Shown one piece after another: positions 1-6,641 of a DNA stretch of 25,286 bases. Numbering within the stretch: position 1 is the stretch's first letter; every line of letters starts with the position of its first letter. The position numbers were made by a program, and so were the translations under genes. The stretch is from Candidatus Woykebacteria bacterium RIFCSPLOWO2_01_FULL_43_14 (GTDB lineage: Bacteria; Patescibacteriota; Microgenomatia; Woykebacterales; 2-01-FULL-43-14): assembly GCA_001816835.1 (NCBI GenBank), contig MHDB01000013.1:1-25286 (forward strand), written 5' to 3'. The notes beneath the pieces are model-generated. The model worked only from the letters and a program-made list of their open reading frames with translations. It searched no databases and was not told where the DNA came from.

Positions 1-225
1 CTCCTTCTGAATTTTGGTATGTTGATCAAAATCTGGAAAACCAATCCGATAGACGATAATGCTGTTGAGAAACTCAGATCAAGTACCGAGGATCTGGTTA
101 ATACCAGTTCGGTGCGGAACAAGTCGCTTATTTGGCTTACCTTAGGCGTGACGACAGTAGCTATCCTTTTAGGCACGAGCAGTGTGATTTTTCCTGTGTA
201 TCAAATAACAGAATCTGTTAAGTAA
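1..225 (+). CDS. C-terminal part of an unknown single-pass membrane protein (probably partial)
   Basis: The reading frame is open from the first base of the window and ends at a TAA at 223-225. The first ATG is at 19, but no Shine-Dalgarno sequence or promoter can be seen before it, so this is more likely the tail of a longer gene cut by the window edge than a complete 68-residue protein. The visible part has a charged, Asp/Glu/Lys-rich stretch followed by one hydrophobic segment of about 20 residues (starting at SLIWLTLGVTT) and a short polar end. No family is recognised. The next gene, ftsK, has its own promoter immediately downstream, so the two need not be co-transcribed. Confidence 0.45.
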   Translation, partial: LLLNFGMLIKIWKTNPIDDNAVEKLRSSTEDLVNTSSVRNKSLIWLTLGVTTVAILLGTSSVIFPVYQITESVK

Positions 226-230
226 TCTGT

Positions 231-259
231 TTGCACTGAACGCATGCTTATGACATAAT
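231..259 (+). promoter_or_regulatory. Promoter of ftsK
   Basis: TTGCAC (231-236), a 17-bp spacer and CATAAT (254-259) match the sigma-70 -35/-10 pattern. The ATG of ftsK is at 270, so the expected transcription start lies only a few bases before the start codon and leaves no room for a Shine-Dalgarno sequence. Confidence 0.6.
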
Positions 260-269
260 CTTAAGCACG

Positions 270-2402
270 ATGCGAATTCGGAGAAGGAGGGCTTATAAAA
301 GTCGAAGCCCGTTTAAATTCAAACTTAAGAAACAGACTTTTCGATCCATCGCTGCCCTTAGTCTAATTGCAGCAAGTGCTCTCACCTTTCTTTCATTTTT
401 TGGTAATGGCGGTATGGCTCAAGAAATTAGGATTGTGCTTGAGGAGTATTTTGGTTGGGCAGCTGTAAGTGTTCCAGTTCTTGCTGGTTTATCTGGCGTG
501 CTACTTACCAAACTAAGAATCCCTTTTATAACCTTTAACATTGTTGGTGGGTCAGGCCTACTGATTGCAATGCTACTTGGTCTCAGTGGTTTGGGGGGTA
601 TCGACTCCTCTGGGAAACTAGGTGGTTATTTATCTAATATCTCTAGCTTAATTTTTTCCCCAGTTGGTGCCTTTGTGCTGTTTGCTTTTGGGGTAGTCTT
701 TTCTCTGGTGATTATTTTCAACACCTCTCTCGAGGATGCAGTTAAGATTTTGATAGGCTTTGTGGCTTTGGTAATAAAACCTTTTCAGCTTTTGGCCAAA
801 GTTCGTTTACCTAATTTTTCTAAAGTTTCTTTGGGTTCAGACAAACTGCCTTTTATAACTAAGGGTCTACGATCAAACCTTGGGAATGACAAAAGGTCCC
901 CTAATGAGGACAAGTCTGTCACGCCAGCTATTGCTACTCAAGTAGTGAGCAGTCTCCCGATGGAAAATAAGGTTTGGGAATATCCCCCTCTTGATCTGCT
1001 TTCAGATCAAGTAGGTGGTAAAGCTAATCGAGGGGACATCAAACAAAACGCTGCGATTATCGAAAAAACCCTAGAAAGTTTTGGTATCCAGGCTAGAGTA
1101 GTTGAGGTAAATTTTGGCCCGGCTGTTACTCAGTATGCCCTAGAGATCGCCCTTGGAACAAAGCTTACCAAAATTACGGCTTTAGGTAACGATATCGCTC
1201 TTGCTTTGGCAGCACCGACAGGGGCAGTTCGTATTGAGGCCCCTATTCCCGGAAAATCTTTGGTTGGTATTGAAGTGCCGAATATTTCTCCTGAGATAGT
1301 TGTTCTTAAATCAATCTTAGCTTCGCCGGTGATGCAAAAGGCAAAATCTAAACTCGCTTTTGCTCTAGGTCTGGATATCTCAGGAGAACCGATTGTCTCA
1401 GATATTGCTAAGATGCCGCACTGTCTTATAGCTGGATCTACAGGAAGTGGTAAAAGCGTTTGTATAAATGCCCTGATTGCCTCCCTTCTTTTTCGCACAA
1501 CCCCGTCAGAATTACGTTTGATTATGGTTGATCCTAAGATTGTGGAACTGTCAGTTTACAATGGCATACCACATTTGCTCACACCGGTCATTACAGAATC
1601 AGCGAAAGTTCTCTCGGCTTTGAAGTGGGCCATGGGAGAAATGGACAGACGTTACAAACTCTTTGCGGAAGTTGGCTCCCGAAACATAGAAAGCTACAAT
1701 GAGATGTCTGGCTTTCAAGCGATCCCTTACATTGTGATTATAATTGACGAGCTTGCCGACTTAATGATGTTTGCTCCAGTCGAGGTTGAAGATTCGATTA
1801 CCCGTATTGCCCAAATGGCTCGTGCTACTGGTATGCACCTTGTTTTAGCTACCCAAAGGCCTTCAGTGGATATAATTACGGGTGTCATTAAAGCCAATAT
1901 TCCTACCCGACTGGCTTTTAATGTTACTTCTCAAGTGGACTCGCGGGTAATTATTGATCAGCCTGGCGCTGAGAAACTTTTGGGTAAAGGAGACATGCTT
2001 TACGTACCGCCGGACGCTTCCAAACCCCAGCGTATCCAAGGAGCTTTTGTGGCAGAACATGAACTTAATAAACTACTGGAATTTCTTAAGAAAAGTGGTG
2101 AGCCTCAGTATACGGAAGAGGTCACTACCCAGCCGATTTCGAGGTTGTCAGGTAAAGGTGGCGGTGGTTCGGATAGTCGGGATGAGCTTTTTGAGGAAGC
2201 TGTAAGAGCGGTTTGTCAGTACGATCGTGCTTCAGCTTCGCTTCTGCAAAGAAGACTTCGTGTTGGGTATGCCAGAGCTGCCAGAATGCTTGATGAGTTG
2301 GAGATGGCGGGAGTTGTCGGCAACGCAGATGGGTCTAAAGCTAGAGATGTCCTGATAAAAGACGCTGAGGCCTTTCTCTCAGGTGGCCAAAATGAGGGTT
2401 AA
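270..2402 (+). CDS. ftsK: DNA translocase FtsK/SpoIIIE
   Basis: This is a membrane-anchored, ATP-driven double-stranded DNA pump that clears chromosome ends through the division septum. The 710-residue protein has a basic N-terminus and four hydrophobic segments within about residues 25-151. A linker and the alpha/beta motor follow, with Walker A GSTGSGKS (389-396) and Walker B IIIDELAD (about 490-497). A C-terminal winged-helix gamma domain (about 634-700) contains the DNA-reading helix RRLRVGYARAARMLDELE. The length is normal for a short-linker SpoIIIE-type protein. The ATG at 270 is supported by the promoter just upstream. RodZ-like and small membrane genes follow on the same strand, suggesting a cell-envelope and division neighbourhood. 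The family assignment is firm; the exact in vivo role is inferred. Confidence 0.97.
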   Translation: MRIRRRRAYKSRSPFKFKLKKQTFRSIAALSLIAASALTFLSFFGNGGMAQEIRIVLEEYFGWAAVSVPVLAGLSGVLLTKLRIPFITFNIVGGSGLLIAMLLGLSGLGGIDSSGKLGGYLSNISSLIFSPVGAFVLFAFGVVFSLVIIFNTSLEDAVKILIGFVALVIKPFQLLAKVRLPNFSKVSLGSDKLPFITKGLRSNLGNDKRSPNEDKSVTPAIATQVVSSLPMENKVWEYPPLDLLSDQVGGKANRGDIKQNAAIIEKTLESFGIQARVVEVNFGPAVTQYALEIALGTKLTKITALGNDIALALAAPTGAVRIEAPIPGKSLVGIEVPNISPEIVVLKSILASPVMQKAKSKLAFALGLDISGEPIVSDIAKMPHCLIAGSTGSGKSVCINALIASLLFRTTPSELRLIMVDPKIVELSVYNGIPHLLTPVITESAKVLSALKWAMGEMDRRYKLFAEVGSRNIESYNEMSGFQAIPYIVIIIDELADLMMFAPVEVEDSITRIAQMARATGMHLVLATQRPSVDIITGVIKANIPTRLAFNVTSQVDSRVIIDQPGAEKLLGKGDMLYVPPDASKPQRIQGAFVAEHELNKLLEFLKKSGEPQYTEEVTTQPISRLSGKGGGGSDSRDELFEEAVRAVCQYDRASASLLQRRLRVGYARAARMLDELEMAGVVGNADGSKARDVLIKDAEAFLSGGQNEG

Positions 2403-2412
2403 AAGTCTCTAA

Positions 2413-3096
2413 ATGAGGACTGTTGCCGAAGTTTTTATAGAAGAGCGCAAAAAAAGAGGCTTATCACTAGAAGAAGTCCAAAGGCAGACTAAAATCCGGA
2501 AATCTATTCTCGAGCTTTTGGAAAAAGGTGACTATGATGAGCTCCCGGCCCCGACTTTTATAAAAGGGTTAATCCGTAATTACGGTGAGTACCTTGGGCT
2601 GGATGTGAACGAATTACTTGCCCTTTTTCGTCGAGAGTACGACGATCGAAAAAACGTCAAAACCTCTCCCACCCCCCTAGAATCTCAGAGATTTGTTTTA
2701 ACCCCTAGAGTTGTTTTGGTAGGGTTTGTTTCTTTGGTGGTGATCTTGTTCGTTGGTTACCTTTACCGTGAGTATCAATCGTTTGCTGCCTCGCCGCTAC
2801 TGGTAATTGATGAGCCCCAAGACAACCTGAAACTTAACAAAACCTCTGTGTCAGTCGTAGGACGGAGTGACCCAGACGCTGAAGTGAAGATAAACGGTCA
2901 AGTGATTAATCTCGGACCTGGAGGGACTTTCACCCAGGAGGTGGGCATAGCTCAGGGGACAAATATTCTGGTGATAACCGCGGTTAATAAACTCGGAAAA
3001 ATAACAACAGCATCTAGGGCAGTAAGTGTAGAGTTACCAAAGGAGGAACCGACTCCGCCCCCTAGTGCCTCAGGGTCCCCCGACACATCCCGTTAA
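2413..3096 (+). CDS. RodZ-like membrane-anchored helix-turn-helix protein
   Basis: The 227-residue protein starts with a RodZ-type HTH domain (about 1-72, with EERKKRGLSLEEVQRQTKIR and the typical APTFIKGLIRNYGEYLGLD ending). A spacer and one transmembrane helix (about 99-118) follow. An exported domain (about 127-208) reads as a beta-sandwich of the glucodextranase-B/Ig-like kind (VSVVGRSDPDAEVKINGQ). The C-terminus is Pro/Ser-rich. In rod-shaped bacteria RodZ links the MreB cytoskeleton to the wall synthesis machinery; no mreB is visible here. The gene begins 10 bases after the ftsK stop without a clear Shine-Dalgarno sequence and is probably in the ftsK operon. The domain order supports the family call; a shape-related role is inferred. 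Confidence 0.85.
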   Translation: MRTVAEVFIEERKKRGLSLEEVQRQTKIRKSILELLEKGDYDELPAPTFIKGLIRNYGEYLGLDVNELLALFRREYDDRKNVKTSPTPLESQRFVLTPRVVLVGFVSLVVILFVGYLYREYQSFAASPLLVIDEPQDNLKLNKTSVSVVGRSDPDAEVKINGQVINLGPGGTFTQEVGIAQGTNILVITAVNKLGKITTASRAVSVELPKEEPTPPPSASGSPDTSR

Positions 3097-3142
3097 ATTA
3101 GGGTAGATCTTTTAGATTGATGTCTAAGTAGATTTAGACTAC

Positions 3143-3171
3143 TTGTTGAAATTTTTTAGAAAGGTTATACT
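3143..3171 (+). promoter_or_regulatory. Promoter of the small membrane protein pair
   Basis: TTGTTG (3143-3148), a 17-bp spacer and TATACT (3166-3171) lie 16 bases before the ATG at 3188. The predicted leader is about 10 bases and contains no Shine-Dalgarno sequence. Confidence 0.5.
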
Positions 3172-3187
3172 TCTAAAGTAACTGCCT

Positions 3188-3457
3188 ATGGACACAAACA
3201 TTTTTCTTACACTTGTCATTGTTCTTGTCTCCACCATCATTGTTGCCGTTGGCGTATACGTTATTCTCGTTTTGCGCGATGTGCGGGCAAATCTAGAGAA
3301 ACTTTATCGCCTTTTGCATCACCTTGAATCTATGGCCGAAACTGTTGATAAAAAAGTAGTTAGTCCGACCTCAAATCTTTTGGGTATCGCTAGCGCGGTC
3401 AAAGAAGGATTGGGGATGCTGGCGGCTTTGAAGGCCCGGAAAAAGGATAAAGAGTAA
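3188..3457 (+). CDS. Small single-pass membrane protein, unknown function
   Basis: The 89-residue protein has an N-terminal hydrophobic helix (about 5-29), an amphipathic charged region likely to form a helix (RDVRANLEKLYRLLHHLES) and a lysine-rich end. The layout resembles small membrane proteins of the DUF948 kind, but the match is only by general appearance. Its TAA stop overlaps the ATG of the next gene by one base, so the two are translationally coupled and probably work together. A promoter ends 16 bases before the start. No catalytic residues are seen. Confidence 0.75.
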   Translation: MDTNIFLTLVIVLVSTIIVAVGVYVILVLRDVRANLEKLYRLLHHLESMAETVDKKVVSPTSNLLGIASAVKEGLGMLAALKARKKDKE

Positions 3458-3807
3458 TGTTTGGCAAGAGTCACTATCACATTGAGAAAAAAGAGGAATC
3501 TAAAGACAGATTCTACCTTGGCCTATTTGTGGGTGTTGCCGTAGGCGCAGGTTTATATTGGTTGTTTAAGAGTGACTCTGGCAAAAAAGTCCGCCAAGCC
3601 CTGATGGATTCAGAGCAAGACTGGGCTAAGGAGATAAAAGATTTGCTTGCTGAGTCTAATGTGACTGAGTTCTTTGAAGACGAAGACCAAGATGAAGTAT
3701 CCGTCCCCCAAAGGACTTCTCCTGAACCAAGCTTTGTGGCTAGGACTACCCCTGTAAGTCGGACCGCCTCTAGTATCAAAAGACGCTTTTTCAAGATCAA
3801 AAGATAG
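3457..3807 (+). CDS. YtxH-like small membrane protein
   Basis: The 116-residue protein has a short polar N-terminus and a glycine-rich transmembrane helix (about 19-37: GLFVGVAVGAGLYWLF). It is followed by SDSGKKVRQALM, which resembles the start of YtxH-type proteins, where a Gly-rich membrane helix precedes a GKK/R segment. The rest is acidic, then Ser/Thr/Pro-rich with a basic end. YtxH proteins are poorly understood envelope proteins, some stress-linked. The start codon overlaps the stop of the preceding membrane protein gene. The similarity is limited to the short membrane segment, so the family name is tentative. Confidence 0.7.
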   Translation: MFGKSHYHIEKKEESKDRFYLGLFVGVAVGAGLYWLFKSDSGKKVRQALMDSEQDWAKEIKDLLAESNVTEFFEDEDQDEVSVPQRTSPEPSFVARTTPVSRTASSIKRRFFKIKR

Positions 3808-3824
3808 AATTTTATTCTCTTTTT
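3799..3824 (+). terminator. Weak AT-rich terminator-like hairpin
   Basis: AAAAG and AGAAT (3799-3810, with a 2-base bulge) can pair with ATTCT and CTTTT (3814-3823), ending in a short T run. The TAG stop of the preceding gene lies inside the left arm. The stem has few GC pairs, so termination would be inefficient. Confidence 0.3.
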
Positions 3825-3844
3825 CCCCAATGGTTAAAACGACA

Positions 3845-3900
3845 AAACCCAGTGTGCGGGTTTAAAACACTCCCGGTGTGCAGGAATGTTTGGGAGTGTT
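3845..3900 (+). promoter_or_regulatory. Two inverted repeats in front of alaS
   Basis: AAACCC (3845-3850) pairs with GGGTTT (3858-3863) around a 7-base loop. AACACTCCC (3866-3874) pairs perfectly with GGGAGTGTT (3892-3900) around a 17-base loop. The last two bases of the second repeat are the first two of the alaS -35 box. Neither is followed by a convincing T run, so an operator is at least as likely as a terminator. Confidence 0.4.
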
Positions 3901-3927
3901 GAAGTTAGGGTTAGATTCATTTAGAAT
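3899..3927 (+). promoter_or_regulatory. Promoter of alaS
   Basis: TTGAAG (3899-3904), a 17-bp spacer and TAGAAT (3922-3927) precede the ATG at 3935 by only 7 bases. The transcript should start at or next to the A of the ATG. Confidence 0.6.
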
Positions 3928-3934
3928 TGCAATC

Positions 3935-5653
3935 ATGCAATCAAGCGAGATTCGTCAAAAATTTTTGGAATTTTTCAAGTCCATTGGTCACGTGGTGGTT
4001 CCCTCCTCCTCGCTTATTCCAGACAATGATCCCTCAGTTCTTCTTACCACAGCCGGTATGCAACAATTCAAACCTTATTTCCAAGGGTTAAAGAGTCCAG
4101 AAGAAGATTTTGGTTCGAGAAAACTCGCCTCTATTCAAAAATCCTTCAGAACCTCGGATATTAATGAGGTGGGTGATAACACTCACCACACTTTTTTTGA
4201 AATGCTTGGCAATTTTGCGATTGGCGACTACTTCAAAAAAGAAGCTATTGTTTATGCCTGGGATTTTGTTACCAAAGAGTTAGGTTTGTCTGAAGACCGC
4301 CTTTTTGTTACCGTTTTCGCAGGCTCGGAAGGTGTACCTGAGGATAAAGAAGCCTACCAGATTTGGCAAAAGACTGTTCCTGGAGTTGAAATACGTAAAC
4401 TGGGTCGAACTGACAACTTTTGGGGTCCTCCAGGCGATTCTGGACCTTGTGGTCCCTCATCGGAGATATATTACAAAACCCACTCTGGGGAAGTGGAAAT
4501 CTGGAATCTGGTTTTTACTGAATATGATTCTGACAAAGAAGGTCAATTATCCCCTCTTTCCCAGAAAAATATTGATACTGGTTTGGGAATGGAGAGACTA
4601 GTTTCAATTCTTCAAGGCAAAGAGAGCGCCTATGAAACAGATTTGTTTTTGCCTATTATCACGGCAATAGAGGAACTGGTTGAGGTTGGTGGTAAGGAAA
4701 ATAAAGCTATAAAGAGTGTAAAAATAATGTCTGATCACATTCGGGGAGCGGTGTTTCTTAGTGCTGATGGGGTGATTCCCTCAAATGTTGGTCGGGGGTA
4801 TGTGCTTCGTCGACTTATCAGACGGGCGATTATGCACGGACAACTAATGAGTATCAATGGGCGCTTTTTAGCAACACTGGCCGAACCTGTAATTGATAGT
4901 TATTCCGGAAGCTATCCAGAGCTCAAAACCAATAAACAGACAGTTATCACCATGCTTGAAGATGAAGAAGCCAAGTTTGATCAGACTCTCAAGAATGGTT
5001 TGAAAGAATTCGCTAAATTTGAACAAAAAGGAAGTATTAGTAGTGAAGAGGCGTTTAGGCTGTTTCAGAGTTTTGGTTTTCCAGTAGAATTAACAACTGA
5101 TCTTGCTAAACAAAAGAAACTCTCGGCCAACACCGATGAGTTTGAAAAATATTTTCTTGAGCACCAAGAAAAATCCCGTGGTGGGGAGAAGGAATACAAA
5201 GGAGGTTTGGCGGAAGTAAGCGAGAGAACTACGCGAATGCATACCGCGACCCACTTGCTTCACCAAGCACTCCGAACTGTTTTGGGGGACGGTGTTGCCC
5301 AAAAAGGGAGCAATATTACTAATGACAGACTGCGTTTTGATTTTTCTTACTCGAACAAATTAACTCAGGAGCAATTGCAACAAGTGCAAGACTTAGTTAA
5401 CGAAAAGATAAATAAAGGATTAGAAGTTACTCGTGAAGAGATGAGCCTTGAGGAAGCGAAAAAAAGTGGGGCGATTGGATTATTTGAGCAAAAATATGGT
5501 GATAAGGTGAGTGTCTATACAATCGGAGACTTCTCCAAGGAATTTTGCGGCGGTCCACATGTAACCAACACCAAAGAAATCGGGCTATTCAAAATCCAAA
5601 AAGAAGAAGCAGTTGCGAGTGGCATCAGACGAATTAAAGCAACTGTTACGTGA
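3935..5653 (+). CDS. alaS: Alanyl-tRNA synthetase lacking the C-Ala domain
   Basis: This cytoplasmic class II synthetase charges tRNA-Ala and edits mischarged Ser/Gly. The chosen start gives 572 residues beginning MQSSEIRQKFLEFF, matching the usual AlaRS N-terminus; the upstream ATG at 3878 would add 19 residues lying in the promoter. The aminoacylation core is present (TTAGMQQFKPYFQG and the motif 2 region with THHTFFEMLGNF). The editing domain has HTATH and CGGPH, supplying the zinc-site His and Cys residues. The protein ends about 15 residues after that motif, whereas the E. coli enzyme has 876 residues with a DHHA1/C-Ala tail. The frame ends at a single clean TGA followed at once by the next gene's start region, so this looks like a natural short form and not a frameshift. 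Confidence 0.95.
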   Translation: MQSSEIRQKFLEFFKSIGHVVVPSSSLIPDNDPSVLLTTAGMQQFKPYFQGLKSPEEDFGSRKLASIQKSFRTSDINEVGDNTHHTFFEMLGNFAIGDYFKKEAIVYAWDFVTKELGLSEDRLFVTVFAGSEGVPEDKEAYQIWQKTVPGVEIRKLGRTDNFWGPPGDSGPCGPSSEIYYKTHSGEVEIWNLVFTEYDSDKEGQLSPLSQKNIDTGLGMERLVSILQGKESAYETDLFLPIITAIEELVEVGGKENKAIKSVKIMSDHIRGAVFLSADGVIPSNVGRGYVLRRLIRRAIMHGQLMSINGRFLATLAEPVIDSYSGSYPELKTNKQTVITMLEDEEAKFDQTLKNGLKEFAKFEQKGSISSEEAFRLFQSFGFPVELTTDLAKQKKLSANTDEFEKYFLEHQEKSRGGEKEYKGGLAEVSERTTRMHTATHLLHQALRTVLGDGVAQKGSNITNDRLRFDFSYSNKLTQEQLQQVQDLVNEKINKGLEVTREEMSLEEAKKSGAIGLFEQKYGDKVSVYTIGDFSKEFCGGPHVTNTKEIGLFKIQKEEAVASGIRRIKATVT

Positions 5654-5659
5654 TATAAT
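5651..5659 (+). promoter_or_regulatory. Extended -10 promoter overlapping the alaS stop
   Basis: TGATATAAT is a perfect extended -10 element (TG, one base, TATAAT at 5654-5659). Its first three bases are the TGA stop of alaS. No good -35 is seen, as is usual for extended -10 promoters. The ATG at 5670 is 10 bases downstream. Confidence 0.6.
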
Positions 5660-5669
5660 CATCTGGCGT

Positions 5670-6641
5670 ATGCTGCTCAAACTACCGTCTTTCTTTAGTT
5701 CAAAAAAACAACCCTCTCAAGAATCTAAAACCTCTGACGATTTTCTGGTAGCAGAAATTAATCAAGAAAAAATTTCCCTAGGCTTTTTTACTGACCAAGA
5801 TACCAAACCAGCTTTGGTTGCGAGTGTTACCGAGGATCGTAAGGCTGATCTTTTTGTGGTTTTTAACTCATCATTAGGCGCTTTGGCGGAAAAGAATCCC
5901 AATCTACCCAACCGAGCGATCATTGGAATAAACGACCCAAAAATAGAAACAATGACCACTATCGCCCGACTCAATCGAGAAAAAATGCATGAAGAGATGA
6001 CAAGCGAGGACATTGAGCGCGTTTTGACTCAAGTGGGCGAGGATTACAATGCCCACGGCAAGCAATTATTTTTCTCCAGTGTTACTTCAGCGGTTCTTGA
6101 CGGGGTCAGAATCGGTAACCCGATTGGGGCTAGGGGAAGCGTTTTGGAATTGGGTTGTTTCAATGCCTATCTTGAAAAAGAAAAACTCGATCTATATGAA
6201 AAAGTGGCTCAAGAAGCGAAGTTAGACTTGGAAAAAATTGTGCCTTTAGAATACTGTATCGTGAGGGCCTTTTTGGACAGTGGGACCAAAGATGGGATTT
6301 TGCTTAGGATTCTTAAAGACTTCACGACTCTTAGTTTCGTGGAGGAGAGTAATATTGTCGGGGTCAAAACCTTTTCCTTAGGAAGCAGTGAGCCTGATTT
6401 TTGGGGAGAGGGTTTAAAAATTGCCCTGCAAGACTTCAGCCAACACCCTAGGTGGCCTACGCTAGTGAGCTTCTATGACACCGAAAATCAGGCTGTTTTG
6501 GAAAAAGTGGCTAAAGAAACGCTAGAGAAAAATTTCGCTAATCTCAAAGAAGTTAGATTCGAAAACCTTAATACCAGACTGGGTTTTGCTCAGTTTGAAG
6601 CCTCTCTTTATGCCTTATCAGTAGAGGGTGAAACACTATGA
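5670..6641 (+). CDS. Putative PilM/FtsA-like actin-fold protein
   Basis: The 323-residue soluble protein begins MLLKLPSFFSSKK. The start is set by the extended -10 promoter ending 10 bases upstream; the earlier ATG at 5613 lies in the alaS reading region. The first strand region (FLVAEINQEKISLGFF) looks like a degenerate phosphate-1 segment of actin-like ATPases. A middle part (GSVLELGCFNAYLEKEKLDLYEKVAQEAKLDLEKIVPLE, in two halves) resembles the 1C/SHS2-like part of PilM and FtsA. The later GILLRILKDFTTLSF sits where the DIGxxxTxL phosphate-2 motif would be, but it lacks the Asp-Gly pair, so ATP binding is doubtful. It overlaps the next gene by ATGA. In type IV pili PilM binds the cytoplasmic tail of a membrane partner, and the gene pair here could be analogous. 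The fold call is inference. Confidence 0.55.
   Translation: MLLKLPSFFSSKKQPSQESKTSDDFLVAEINQEKISLGFFTDQDTKPALVASVTEDRKADLFVVFNSSLGALAEKNPNLPNRAIIGINDPKIETMTTIARLNREKMHEEMTSEDIERVLTQVGEDYNAHGKQLFFSSVTSAVLDGVRIGNPIGARGSVLELGCFNAYLEKEKLDLYEKVAQEAKLDLEKIVPLEYCIVRAFLDSGTKDGILLRILKDFTTLSFVEESNIVGVKTFSLGSSEPDFWGEGLKIALQDFSQHPRWPTLVSFYDTENQAVLEKVAKETLEKNFANLKEVRFENLNTRLGFAQFEASLYALSVEGETL

Noticed and set aside
3878..3934. Longer alaS start adding 19 residues
   Set aside because: The extra codons cover the palindrome and the promoter, and family alignment starts at the ATG at 3935.
3845..3934. T-box riboswitch in front of alaS
   Set aside because: The predicted transcript starts at the ATG, leaving no leader RNA, and no T-box sequence is seen.
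5613..5669. Longer start for the actin-like gene inside alaS
   Set aside because: It would overlap conserved alaS codons and the extended -10 box; no Shine-Dalgarno sequence is present.
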